From CAVQEK01 sp964596645 (GTDB taxonomy: Bacteria; Bacteroidota; Bacteroidia; Cytophagales; Cyclobacteriaceae), in contig CAZQVB010000007.1 of assembly GCA_964596645.1 (NCBI GenBank), positions 62,001 to 126,000 of the forward strand: a DNA stretch of 64,000 bases, written 5' to 3'. The notes under the pieces are model-generated. The model saw only the letters and a program-made list of their open reading frames with translations. It was not told the origin of the DNA and did no database searches. This document shows positions 43,669 to 52,200 of the stretch, in pieces (position 1 is the stretch's first letter; each line of letters opens with the position of its first letter). The position numbers and the translations under genes are program-made.

Positions 43669-44130
43669 ATGAACTTTACGCCAAAACTTGACAATACAGC
43701 CGCTGATAAGAAAAAGAAAGCCTACGAATCCATTACCAAATTTATGGCCACCGAGCTCATTACCTTCAGGCCTGACCAGGAGGTAGGTGAAGTAATCAAC
43801 ACGCTGGAAAAGAATGAAATATCCGGAGCGCCCGTGCTGGATGAAAACAGGGAGCTGGTAGGTATGATCTCTGAGCAAGACTGCCTCAAATTTATCATTG
43901 ACAGCGTGTACCACAACCAGCCCATCAGCAAAGGCTTGGTAAAAGATTACATGAACCGTAACATCATCACCATTCCAATCCATGCCGATGTGGTGGATGC
44001 TGCCGACATGTTTTTGAAGTACCGTTTTCGCCGCTTTCCCATAGTGGATGAGCAGGGTAAGCTGATAGGCCAGGTGAGCAAACGCGATGTGCTACGAGCT
44101 GCCAAAAAAATGCAATTTACCACCTGGTAA
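43669..44130 (+). CDS. CBS-domain pair protein
   Basis: A 153-residue cytoplasmic protein consisting of two CBS domains (residues ~20-80 and ~90-150). Each carries the typical pattern: FRPDQEVGEVINTLEKNEISGAPVLDENRELVGMISEQD (in parts) and IPIHADVVDAADMFLKYRFRRFPIVDEQGKLIGQVSKRDVL (in parts). Such stand-alone pairs bind adenine nucleotides and act as sensors, but the partner is unknown. It has its own strong terminator, so it is a single-gene unit. Confidence 0.85.
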   Translation: MNFTPKLDNTAADKKKKAYESITKFMATELITFRPDQEVGEVINTLEKNEISGAPVLDENRELVGMISEQDCLKFIIDSVYHNQPISKGLVKDYMNRNIITIPIHADVVDAADMFLKYRFRRFPIVDEQGKLIGQVSKRDVLRAAKKMQFTTW

Positions 44131-44162
44131 AAAGATCCCACCGATCGATTATTGCACTTCTT

Positions 44163-44199
44163 AAAGTGGAGCATGAGTGCCTTCATGCTCCACTTTTTT
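44163..44199 (+). terminator. Strong rho-independent terminator after the CBS gene
   Basis: AAAGTGGAGCATGA (44163-44176) pairs perfectly with TCATGCTCCACTTT (44183-44196) around a 6-base loop, followed by more T. Confidence 0.9.
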
Positions 44200-44233
44200 A
44201 TGCGATTGTCCCTGAGTAATGCCAGGGCACCGG

Positions 44234-44265
44234 TTGTATTTCTGAAAATGTTCCTCGTATCTTTG
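44234..44265 (+). promoter_or_regulatory. Promoter of tRNA-Val
   Basis: TTG at 44234-44236 and TATCTTTG at 44258-44265, 21 bases apart, match the Bacteroidota consensus. The tRNA begins 10 bases after the -7 box. Confidence 0.7.
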
Positions 44266-44274
44266 CCGCCCATT

Positions 44275-44352
44275 GGGATCTTAGCTCAGTTGGTTTAGAG
44301 CGCTGCCTTGACAGGGCAGAGGTCGTGGGTTCGAATCCCTCAGGTCCCACCA
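44275..44352 (+). tRNA. tRNA-Val(GAC)
   Basis: The acceptor stem GGGATCT pairs with AGGTCCC (one G-T pair), the D arm has AGCTCAGTTGGTTTAGAGC, the anticodon stem CTGCC/GGCAG encloses TTGACAG so the anticodon is GAC (valine), and the T arm is GTGGGTTCGAATCCC-like. The 3' ACCA is encoded. An invariant TTCGAAT T loop is present. Confidence 0.97.
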
Positions 44353-44544
44353 ATCCAAATCAAATTTCCATCGTCATCAATTGCCTGATACGACTCAAGA
44401 CGATGCCACTCTTCCGCTCAGCCCGCTCCCCCTTCAAAAATGTGATGCGCTTTTCTGTTGTTTTTTACTGGCCCGGTGGTCCGTCGCGCATGCAGGTAAA
44501 CAACTAAATAATAGTGCTGCATTTTTTATTCGCTTCCGCCTCCG

Positions 44545-44552
44545 TAATTTTG
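44545..44552 (+). promoter_or_regulatory. -7 box upstream of guaB
   Basis: TAATTTTG matches TAnnTTTG, 33 bases before the guaB ATG. The -33 region is a T-rich run without an exact TTTG. Confidence 0.45.
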
Positions 44553-44585
44553 GCCCGCAAATAATTACTTCAAAAGTTATTTGCC

Positions 44586-46055
44586 ATGTCCTCAGCTACA
44601 TATCACTCCATAGCAGAAGCGCTCACCTACGACGACGTACTTCTGCTGCCCGGATACTCCGAAATTCTTCCCCGCGACACAAACACCGAAACGGTACTGA
44701 CTCGCAATATCCGGCTCAATATACCGCTGGTTTCTGCAGCTATGGATACCGTCACCGAAGCAGAGCTGGCCATCGCCATGGCGCTGGAAGGTGGGCTTGG
44801 TTTTATCCATAAAAACATGAGCATAGAGGCACAGACCAATCAGGTACGTCGCGTAAAGCGTTCGCAGAGTGGCATGATCCTCGATCCCGTAACGCTGCCT
44901 ATAGATTCCACGGCCGCCGATGCCTTTAAAATAATGAAGGAATTTAAAATTGGCGGCATCCCTGTGGTGGATGGCGAACGGCGGCTTGTGGGCATCATCA
45001 CCAACCGCGACTTACGCTTCCAAAAGGTGATGAGCGTGCCCGTGCGCGACATCATGACCTCCGAAAACCTGATCACTGCCTCACCGGAAATTGACTTGCT
45101 GCAGGCAGCCGACATATTGCAGGAGCATAAAATAGAGAAGCTGCCGATTATAGATAAAGATGGCAAACTCACAGGACTGGTCACCTATAAAGACATATTG
45201 AAAAACAAAGACCGGCCCAATGCATGCAAAGACGAATATGGCAGGCTTCGGGTAGGCGCGGCCGTAGGTGTTACCAGCGATATGCACCAGCGCATAGAGG
45301 GGCTTACCGCAGCCGGCGTGGACGTCATCGGCATTGACACCGCGCACGGCCACAGCCGGGGAGTGATCGAGGCCCTTAAAAGTGTAAAGAAAACATTTAA
45401 ACACCTGGAGGTAGTGGTAGGCAATGTGGCCACCAAAGATGGCGCGCTGGCGCTGGCGGAAGCGGGTGCCGATGCCGTAAAGGTGGGCGTAGGGCCAGGC
45501 AGCATTTGCACTACACGGGTGATAGCCGGTGTAGGTGTACCGCAGCTTACGGCCGTGAGCCAGGCTGCCGAGGCGCTTGCCCGCTTGGGGGTGCCCATTA
45601 TAGCCGATGGTGGCATTCGGTTCAGCGGTGATATTGTAAAGGCTCTGGCCGGCGGTGCCCACAGTGTAATGATAGGATCGTTGCTGGCCGGCACGGAAGA
45701 GGCGCCCGGCAAAGTGATTCTTTATGAAGGAAGAAAATTTAAAGCCTATCGCGGCATGGGCTCAGTAGAAGCGATGGGTGAAGGCAGTAAAGACCGCTAC
45801 TTTCAAGATGCTGAAGATGACATTAAAAAGCTTGTTCCTGAGGGCATTAGTGCACGTGTGCCGTACAAAGGACTGGTTTCTGAGGTGCTGTTTCAGTTGG
45901 TCGGCGGCCTTAGGGCGGGCATGGGCTACTGTGGTGCTGCCGATATTGAGGTACTCAAGCAGTCCAAATTTGTCCGTATCACGGCAGCGGGAGTGAACGA
46001 GAGTCATCCGCACGATGTGCAGATAACTCAGGAAGCGCCCAACTACAGCCGCTGA
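44586..46055 (+). CDS. guaB: IMP dehydrogenase
   Basis: Oxidises IMP to XMP with NAD+, the committed step of guanine nucleotide synthesis. The 489-residue length is usual. The TIM barrel starts with LTYDDVLLLPGYSE near 13-26. Two CBS domains are inserted at ~95-205. The catalytic Cys lies near 303 in GPGSICTTRVIAGVG, followed by the ADGGIRFSGD loop near 340-350 and the flap GMGSVEAM near 390. Start ATG at 44586. It is a single-gene unit with 167 bases before the phosphatase gene. Confidence 0.97.
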   Translation: MSSATYHSIAEALTYDDVLLLPGYSEILPRDTNTETVLTRNIRLNIPLVSAAMDTVTEAELAIAMALEGGLGFIHKNMSIEAQTNQVRRVKRSQSGMILDPVTLPIDSTAADAFKIMKEFKIGGIPVVDGERRLVGIITNRDLRFQKVMSVPVRDIMTSENLITASPEIDLLQAADILQEHKIEKLPIIDKDGKLTGLVTYKDILKNKDRPNACKDEYGRLRVGAAVGVTSDMHQRIEGLTAAGVDVIGIDTAHGHSRGVIEALKSVKKTFKHLEVVVGNVATKDGALALAEAGADAVKVGVGPGSICTTRVIAGVGVPQLTAVSQAAEALARLGVPIIADGGIRFSGDIVKALAGGAHSVMIGSLLAGTEEAPGKVILYEGRKFKAYRGMGSVEAMGEGSKDRYFQDAEDDIKKLVPEGISARVPYKGLVSEVLFQLVGGLRAGMGYCGAADIEVLKQSKFVRITAAGVNESHPHDVQITQEAPNYSR

Positions 46056-46222
46056 TCAAGCACGTGTGGCTGGCGCCAGCAGATTTTTATCACTCTCCAA
46101 AGGCTAAGCATGTGCTTCTGGCAAAGGCACTGTTACTCCGCCTTTGGATTATAGTGTTTTAGGCAATAATTTGCCCTCTGCACTTTCTAGCTCATTTTTC
46201 GCATCCATAACCTCCGATTTTT

Positions 46223-48283
46223 TTGAATATCGTCAGCAACAATATCGTAAGGATAAGCCTGCTATCTGGCATTGTGCTCTTTCTGGCGCTATTAGGCGCC
46301 AACCTTTTGCTGATTTTCGACTACGAGAACAAGCTGTCGCCGGAGATACCCCTGCTTCTGCCGGATCTGCTGCTCTCGCTGCTCATCTTGTCGGTGTATA
46401 TTTTTTTTCAGCAAAACATCACCCGCTCCGACTCGGCCAACATCATCGATTTACTGTGGAAGGTATTTGTCACCGGCCTGCTCACCACCATATTTTCCTT
46501 AGCTACACGATTGGTGCTCTGGCTGCTAGAGCACAACCAATTGGCAGAAAATCCCTACTTTCTCGCCACTTTGCACCTCGTAAATGTCGGGCTGATGGTG
46601 GTATTTCTCACCTCCACTTTTACCGTATGGAAAAGGCTGATCCTGTACCAAAAAAGTAAAAATTTACTGCTTACCTGGAACATTTTTCAATACAGCCTGC
46701 TGGCGGGGCTGTTGCTGAGCATATCCAACCTTCAGCTGTTTGATTGGGCATACAACATAGGTCTGGGATTATTGATCGTGCTCACCATTGTACTATCGGT
46801 CAATCTGAAATGGGTGCCGTATCTCAACTTTAAGCAAAAGTGGAAAAGCATACTGCTGCTGACGCTGGTCGCTATGTACCTGCTTTACTTCCTAAGCCAC
46901 CTGTTTTTCAACACTGACTACAACCGCCAAATTATACAAAACCTCACCGGCAATGTGGCGCTTGTGGCAGCATTCATCTTTGTGCTCATCTACATCATTT
47001 TCTCTATCCTGGTCATTCTTTTCAACCTGCCCACATCTTCAGTTTTTGAGCAAAAGCTGGAGGAGGTGATCAATTTTCAGCGACTGAGTCAGTCACGAAG
47101 CCGCGATCAGGGTGAAGACCAGGTGTACGATATTTTATTGGAGAGTTCTGTAAGTGCGGTGATCGCAAACGCCGCCTGGCTCGATGTGAGCGATCACCAC
47201 GGCACCGGATCGCGCTCTCTGTACTTCAAGATGGACGAGAAGAAGCGGCTGCAAATTGAGGAAAAAATCAGTGAGAAGAAGGTGAAAAAGCTGATGGGTA
47301 CCGACGCGCTGCGCGTATTGAAGTCCAGCAAGTACACCACCAACATTAAGGACTACGACTACCGCTCTGTGCTGGTATTTCCGCTGGTGGTGCAAGAGCG
47401 CTCCATTGGCAAGCTGGTGCTGCTCAAAGACCTGGAGGATGGCTTCAACAAAGAGATGATCGAGATCATCCGCACATTCGTGAATCAGGCATGCATATCG
47501 ATAGAAAACTACCGGCTGCTGGACGAAGCCATAGAAAACGAGCGATACAAAGAAGAATTGAAAATAGCCCGGCAGGTGCAAGGCAGCCTGTTGCCGGTGA
47601 AGCTCGACAAAAACGACGATATTGATATTGTGGCATACTCCAGGTCTGCTGCCGAAGTTGGGGGCGACTACTACGATACGTACAAGATCAACGATCACAG
47701 GCTGGCGCTGATCATTGCGGATGTATCGGGCAAAGGCACTTCTGCGGCTTTTCATATGTCGCAGATGAAGGGCATATTTCAGAGCCTGGTACAGCTCGAC
47801 CTGCCGCCTAAGCAGTTTATGGTGTTGGCCAACCACGCCCTCAGCAACTGCCTGGACCGTACCTCGTTCATTACCACGTCGTACTTTGTGATAGACGAGC
47901 AGCACAAAAGCCTCTATTTTACACGTGCCGGCCACTGCCCCACCATTTATTATAGTAAGGCAGGCAATAGTACCAACTTTTTGGAAGACAACGGGCTTGG
48001 CCTGGGCATACTCCGCGACCACAACTTCGAGGCGTATATTGATGTGCAAACCAAGCCTTATGCCTCTGGAGACTTGCTCTTTTTATATACCGACGGCATT
48101 ACCGAGGCAAAAAATGAAGCCAATGAGGAATTCGGTTACGAAAGGCTCGAGCGATTTATAAAAGAAAACGCCGGCTACAGCACAACGGAGATCAAAGACC
48201 GGCTGCTTAAATATCTGCTGGATTTTTGTGGACCGAAACCGCCGGAAGATGACCTTACCGTACTTGTTGTGAAATTTCTTTAG
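46223..48283 (+). CDS. Membrane PP2C (SpoIIE/RsbU-type) phosphatase with GAF domain
   Basis: A 686-residue signal protein. Residues 1-270 hold about seven hydrophobic helices, so it is a membrane sensor. A GAF-like domain is at ~290-430, then a short coiled helix (NERYKEELKIARQVQGSLLP), then a PP2C-type SpoIIE phosphatase (VAYSRSAAEVGGDYYDTY near 473-490, LALIIADVSGKGTSAAFHMSQMKG near 499-522 in parts, LFLYTDGITEAKNEANEEFG near 625-645, DDLTVLVVK at the end), with the Asp residues for metal binding. It likely dephosphorylates the STAS antagonist encoded next. Start is TTG 46223; no ATG lies in the first helix. Confidence 0.88.
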   Translation: MNIVSNNIVRISLLSGIVLFLALLGANLLLIFDYENKLSPEIPLLLPDLLLSLLILSVYIFFQQNITRSDSANIIDLLWKVFVTGLLTTIFSLATRLVLWLLEHNQLAENPYFLATLHLVNVGLMVVFLTSTFTVWKRLILYQKSKNLLLTWNIFQYSLLAGLLLSISNLQLFDWAYNIGLGLLIVLTIVLSVNLKWVPYLNFKQKWKSILLLTLVAMYLLYFLSHLFFNTDYNRQIIQNLTGNVALVAAFIFVLIYIIFSILVILFNLPTSSVFEQKLEEVINFQRLSQSRSRDQGEDQVYDILLESSVSAVIANAAWLDVSDHHGTGSRSLYFKMDEKKRLQIEEKISEKKVKKLMGTDALRVLKSSKYTTNIKDYDYRSVLVFPLVVQERSIGKLVLLKDLEDGFNKEMIEIIRTFVNQACISIENYRLLDEAIENERYKEELKIARQVQGSLLPVKLDKNDDIDIVAYSRSAAEVGGDYYDTYKINDHRLALIIADVSGKGTSAAFHMSQMKGIFQSLVQLDLPPKQFMVLANHALSNCLDRTSFITTSYFVIDEQHKSLYFTRAGHCPTIYYSKAGNSTNFLEDNGLGLGILRDHNFEAYIDVQTKPYASGDLLFLYTDGITEAKNEANEEFGYERLERFIKENAGYSTTEIKDRLLKYLLDFCGPKPPEDDLTVLVVKFL

Positions 48284-48319
48284 CAAAAAACATTAGAATA
48301 CTAAACGCGTATTAAAGTT

Positions 48320-48661
48320 ATGGTCGAAATAAACAGTGCTCACACAGAAGATATTTACATGATAAAAGTGGTCGGTGAGGTAGATGCGAGCTCATCCATT
48401 CACCTCGACCAGTCGATCAATGAAGGCCTTAAAAAATCCGACAAAATACTGGTAGACTGTACACAACTGGAATACATATCGTCCGCAGGCCTGGGTGTAT
48501 TTATGTCTTACATCAACGATCTTGAAGAGCAAAAAACCACCCTTGTGCTCTTTGGCCTCAGCGATAAAGTGAGGCATGTATTTCAAATACTCGGCCTCGA
48601 CCAACTGCTGAAGATAGAAGGAACGGAGGAGGAAGCCAGAAAAGCAGTTCATGGAATATAA
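48320..48661 (+). CDS. STAS-domain anti-sigma factor antagonist-like protein
   Basis: A 113-residue SpoIIAA/RsbV-like protein. The STAS core has VDCTQLEYISSAGLGVF near 45-61. The residue equivalent to the phosphorylated Ser58 of B. subtilis SpoIIAA is Ser55. It would be phosphorylated by the kinase encoded next and dephosphorylated by the PP2C protein encoded before it. The gene starts 37 bases after the phosphatase gene and overlaps the next one by 11 bases. Confidence 0.9.
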   Translation: MVEINSAHTEDIYMIKVVGEVDASSSIHLDQSINEGLKKSDKILVDCTQLEYISSAGLGVFMSYINDLEEQKTTLVLFGLSDKVRHVFQILGLDQLLKIEGTEEEARKAVHGI

Positions 48662-49061
48662 AATCAAAATTCCCTGTAGCAAAGATCGGTTGAGCGAGGT
48701 ACGCGAGTTTCTCAGCAAAGTGCTTGCTGACCATCAGGTGCCTGAGTTCGAATCGAATACACTTGTTTTGGCGGTGGATGAGGTGTGTGCCAATCTGATC
48801 ATCCATTCTCACCAGTGCAATCCGAAAGACAATATAGAGTTGAAAGTGAAGGTGCGTGATGGCTCAGAGATCACTTTCGAAATCACTGATAAGGGCATAG
48901 GTTTCAACATTGGCGAATACAAAGAACCCAGCCTGGCCGACATAGTGCGCCAAAAGCGCAAAGGCGGTATCGGCCTTATGCTCGTAAAGCGTATAATGGA
49001 CGAAATAGAACTGGTAAAGGGAAAAAAAGCCAACGTGTACCGGCTCGTGAAAAAATTCTAA
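48651..49061 (+). CDS. Anti-sigma regulatory factor-like HATPase protein (RsbW type)
   Basis: A 136-residue GHKL ATPase of the RsbW/SpoIIAB family. N box LAVDEVCANLIIHSHQ near 43-58 (Glu and Asn present), G1 box EITDKGIGFN near 76-85, and G2 box KGGIGLMLVKRIMDE near 104-118. It would act as Ser kinase on the STAS protein and bind a partner such as a sigma factor; no sigma factor is in the window. The 11-base overlap with the STAS gene suggests coupled translation. Confidence 0.9.
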   Translation: MEYKIKIPCSKDRLSEVREFLSKVLADHQVPEFESNTLVLAVDEVCANLIIHSHQCNPKDNIELKVKVRDGSEITFEITDKGIGFNIGEYKEPSLADIVRQKRKGGIGLMLVKRIMDEIELVKGKKANVYRLVKKF

Positions 49062-49085
49062 TTTACGTTCGCTCATCCGTACTTT

Positions 49086-49116
49086 TTTGCAACACGCTGC
49101 ACAACCGCTATTTTTG
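49086..49116 (+). promoter_or_regulatory. Promoter of the SurA-like operon
   Basis: TTTG (49086-49089), 19 bases, then TATTTTTG (49109-49116): an exact match to the TTTG-N19-TAnnTTTG consensus. The leader to the ATG is about 30 bases. Confidence 0.7.
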
Positions 49117-49151
49117 GCGGTTCGATTTTTTTCATTCAAACATAAAAACTC

Positions 49152-51359
49152 ATGCGTTTTTGGCTTCTGCTCTTAGTGGCTACATTTTCAGCCAGTCTCG
49201 CTTCTGCTCAGCAAAGCTATCTTTTTAAGGTTGGCCCTTACGCGGTGGCGCCGGAGGAGTTTCAGTACGTATACGAAAAGAATAATTTCGACAATGCTGA
49301 TCTGTATACACGTGCCGACATCGAGGAATATCTGGATTTGTATGTGAATTTTAAGCTAAAAATAGCCGAGGCACACACCCTGGGCTACAATACGTTGTCG
49401 GCATTTCGCAATGAATACGACCACTATAAAGAGCAGCTCATTCAGCCATACCGGGTAGCGGGCACTGTAGCCGAAAAGTTGGCTATAGAAGCCTATAAGC
49501 GCATGCAGGAAGAGATTGACGCTTCGCACATTCTTGTACAAATACCCAAAGATGCCACCCCGGCCGACACCACACGGGCTTACGAAAAAATAAAGCATCT
49601 GCGGGCAGAAGCGCTTTCCGGCAAAGACTTTGGCAGCCTGGCAAGTACCTATTCAGAAGACCCGTCTGCGGCACAAAACAAAGGCAGGCTCGGGTACTTC
49701 ACAGGTTTTCAAATGGTATATCCTTTCGAAAACGCCGCATACCACACCGCCGTCGGCCAGGTGTCTGACATTGTTCGCAGCCAGTTTGGCTATCACATCA
49801 TACAGGTGCACGACCGCCGGCCTGCTCAGGGCGAGGTGCAAGTGTCGCACATCATGATACGGCCGCAACCACAAGACAGCCTGAGCGCACAAGCCAAAAT
49901 TTTCGAGATATATGACCAACTGAAGGGTGGCGCCGACTGGACGGCCCTCTGCGCCCGGTTTTCAGACGACCCGCGGACTAAAAACAGTGGAGGCACTTTA
50001 CCCTATTTTGCACGAAACCAAATAGACCCGGCATTTGCAGAAATGGCCTTTGCGCTACAAAACCCAGGCGACATAAGCGATCCTTTCCGCACGGCCTATG
50101 GCTGGCATATTGTGAAACTGGAAGGTAAGAAACCACTGGAATCCTTCGAACAGTTGAAAGACCATATAGAGTCGCAAATAAGCCGCGACGGCAGGCTGGC
50201 CACCTCTAAAGAGTTGCTGCTCGACTCACTGAAGAACGCCTATGCCTACCAAATCGTCGAAAGCGGAATGTCACTGGTCCGGGCCACGTTGGACAGCAAC
50301 AGGTGGAGTGGTAGTAGTGCATGGCAATATGAAGACGGACTTATCGAGCATGCCCCGCTATTCATACTGGCCGGCGACACCACGTACACCACCGATTTCT
50401 TGCGGTTTTTGCAGCAAAATAATCGACCTGCACGCGGTCAAAAACATGAAGATCTGCTGAATGCCCGGCTGCAAGATATGGTTGAAGAAAAGATACTGGA
50501 GCAGGAAGAAAAGATGCTCAGCCGCGCCCACCCCGAATTGGCCATGTTGCTGCGGGAATATTACGAGGGGCTGCTGCTTTTTGAAATAATGGACGACAAG
50601 ATTTGGTCGAAGGCCGTGACCGACAGTGTGGGGCTTGCCAGGTATCATCAGGAGCATTTGGCCTACTACCAATGGGGGCCACGCATCGATGCTGTAGTGC
50701 TCGATGCCGCCACTGCCGATGTGTTGGAAGAGGCCCGTGCCATGCTTCACCAAGACAGGTATAAGCTTTTGCAACTGTCGCTGCCCGTACTGCCACATAC
50801 CACCAGCGCTGTTGATTCGCTTCTAGCTTTGGCCGGCCAGGTCGGGGAAGCAGAAGTGGAGATCAGCATTACCAATGCCTCCCGTGCGTTGGGTGATGAG
50901 CTGAAGCAGATGTTGGTGGCTGGCGGCATACCTGAAGATAAAATTAGATTAATAGATAATGCCAACGTGAAAGACAGCGTTTTGCTGGCGTTGTTCAGTC
51001 GGTCAAAAAAATCACTGGAGCTACAGTTTAATGCTGAATCTGCGTTAAATTTATCGGTTCGATCCGGTGTGTTTGAACGATCAGATCTGGCATTTGCAGA
51101 TCAGTTGGACTGGAAGACGGGTTACAGCGCTGCGCAGAAAAACGGGCGCTTTTTTGGCGTGCAAGTATACGACACATTGCCACCCGGGCCCAAAGACCTG
51201 AACGAAGTGAAAGGTGCCGTTATCTCCGATTATCAGGACTACCTGGAGCAGAAATGGATTGATGAACTCAAAGCCAAATATCAGATTGACTACAATAAGA
51301 AAGAACATAAAAAGCTCTACCGGCACTATGATAAAAAGCGCACTGCTGCTGGCCGCTAG
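49152..51359 (+). CDS. SurA-like peptidyl-prolyl isomerase with two parvulin domains
   Basis: A 735-residue periplasmic folding factor. A signal peptide ends near SAQ (residue ~20). Two parvulin (PpiC-type) domains lie at ~120-215 (IDASHILVQIPKD, FGSLASTYSEDPSAAQNKGRLGYF in parts, QFGYHIIQVHD) and ~227-325 (VSHIMIRPQPQD, SGGTLPYFARNQIDPAFAEMAFAL in parts, GWHIVKLEGKKP). The C-terminal ~400 residues have no clear domain. The next gene begins 32 bases before its end. The operon also contains a related lipoprotein, SurA proper and a MoxR ATPase, a conserved set in Bacteroidota. Confidence 0.88.
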   Translation: MRFWLLLLVATFSASLASAQQSYLFKVGPYAVAPEEFQYVYEKNNFDNADLYTRADIEEYLDLYVNFKLKIAEAHTLGYNTLSAFRNEYDHYKEQLIQPYRVAGTVAEKLAIEAYKRMQEEIDASHILVQIPKDATPADTTRAYEKIKHLRAEALSGKDFGSLASTYSEDPSAAQNKGRLGYFTGFQMVYPFENAAYHTAVGQVSDIVRSQFGYHIIQVHDRRPAQGEVQVSHIMIRPQPQDSLSAQAKIFEIYDQLKGGADWTALCARFSDDPRTKNSGGTLPYFARNQIDPAFAEMAFALQNPGDISDPFRTAYGWHIVKLEGKKPLESFEQLKDHIESQISRDGRLATSKELLLDSLKNAYAYQIVESGMSLVRATLDSNRWSGSSAWQYEDGLIEHAPLFILAGDTTYTTDFLRFLQQNNRPARGQKHEDLLNARLQDMVEEKILEQEEKMLSRAHPELAMLLREYYEGLLLFEIMDDKIWSKAVTDSVGLARYHQEHLAYYQWGPRIDAVVLDAATADVLEEARAMLHQDRYKLLQLSLPVLPHTTSAVDSLLALAGQVGEAEVEISITNASRALGDELKQMLVAGGIPEDKIRLIDNANVKDSVLLALFSRSKKSLELQFNAESALNLSVRSGVFERSDLAFADQLDWKTGYSAAQKNGRFFGVQVYDTLPPGPKDLNEVKGAVISDYQDYLEQKWIDELKAKYQIDYNKKEHKKLYRHYDKKRTAAGR

Positions 51360-52200
51360 TGTTTTATTTCTTTCCTCCTGCGAATTTTTAAAGTTTAAAA
51401 ACACGCGCAGCAACCAGGACGGCGGCAATGAAAACGCTATAGCCAGGGTAAATGAATTGTTTCTTTACCCTAAAGATCTGGAAGGAATAGTGCCCGATGG
51501 AGATGCCGCCGATAGTGCAGGCCTGATAGAGCAGCACATCAAAAGCTGGATAAAAAAACAACTGCTGATATCGGAGGCACAGCAGCAGCTCAACTTTGAT
51601 GAAGTGGAAATAGAACGCAAAGTGCTCGACTACCGCTATGCGTTGATGATGCATGAATTTGAAAAAATTTATGTGAACAACACGCTGAACACCCAGGTGA
51701 GTCAGGAAGAAGTGCAGGAGTACTATCAGGAAAATCTGGACAATTTCGAGCTAGACCAGAACATCATTAGGGGCATATTTGTGCAACTTCCAAAAGGCAG
51801 CCCCAAACTAGCTCGTTTCAGGAGTTTGCTGCGTTCGCAGCGTGAAGGTGATTTTGAAGAGCTCAAAACCTACTGCTACAGCTATGCGCGCAAGGCACAT
51901 CTGGAAGATTCTGTGTGGGTATTCTTTTCTGACCTCACCAGCTACACGCCACTGCAAGACATCAGCGATGAGAAGAGTTTCCTTAGAAATAATAAGTTTG
52001 TAGAGACTTCCGACAAGGAAAATATGTACTTTTTCCGCATTGACGATTATAAGCTGCAAACAGAGACATCACCGCTTGAGTTTGTGGATGACGAAATCCG
52101 CAAAATAATAATACACAGAAGGAAAGTGAAACTAGCAAAAGATCTAGAAGATCAAATTTATGACCGGGCCATTGAAAATGATGATTTTGAAATATATTAA
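51328..52200 (+). CDS. Lipoprotein related to SurA/PpiC chaperones but without a parvulin domain
   Basis: A 290-residue lipoprotein (lipobox LFLSSC, Cys about 17). It has the N-terminal helical layout of SurA-like chaperones, with IKSWIKKQLLISEAQQ and VSQEEVQEYYQENLDNFELDQNIIRGIFVQLPKGSP (in parts) marking a linker where a parvulin domain normally sits, but the GxxxGxxG core motifs are missing. It probably acts as a chaperone without isomerase activity. ATG at 51328 is inside the previous gene; the next gene starts before its end. Confidence 0.75.
   Translation: MIKSALLLAASVLFLSSCEFLKFKNTRSNQDGGNENAIARVNELFLYPKDLEGIVPDGDAADSAGLIEQHIKSWIKKQLLISEAQQQLNFDEVEIERKVLDYRYALMMHEFEKIYVNNTLNTQVSQEEVQEYYQENLDNFELDQNIIRGIFVQLPKGSPKLARFRSLLRSQREGDFEELKTYCYSYARKAHLEDSVWVFFSDLTSYTPLQDISDEKSFLRNNKFVETSDKENMYFFRIDDYKLQTETSPLEFVDDEIRKIIIHRRKVKLAKDLEDQIYDRAIENDDFEIY

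Noticed and set aside
46056..46090. Palindrome GCTGGCGCCAGC after guaB as a terminator
   Set aside because: There is no loop and only a short T tract; support is too weak to list.
47135..48049. A 304-codon frame on the minus strand
   Set aside because: It is antisense to the PP2C phosphatase gene; composition reflects the opposite strand.
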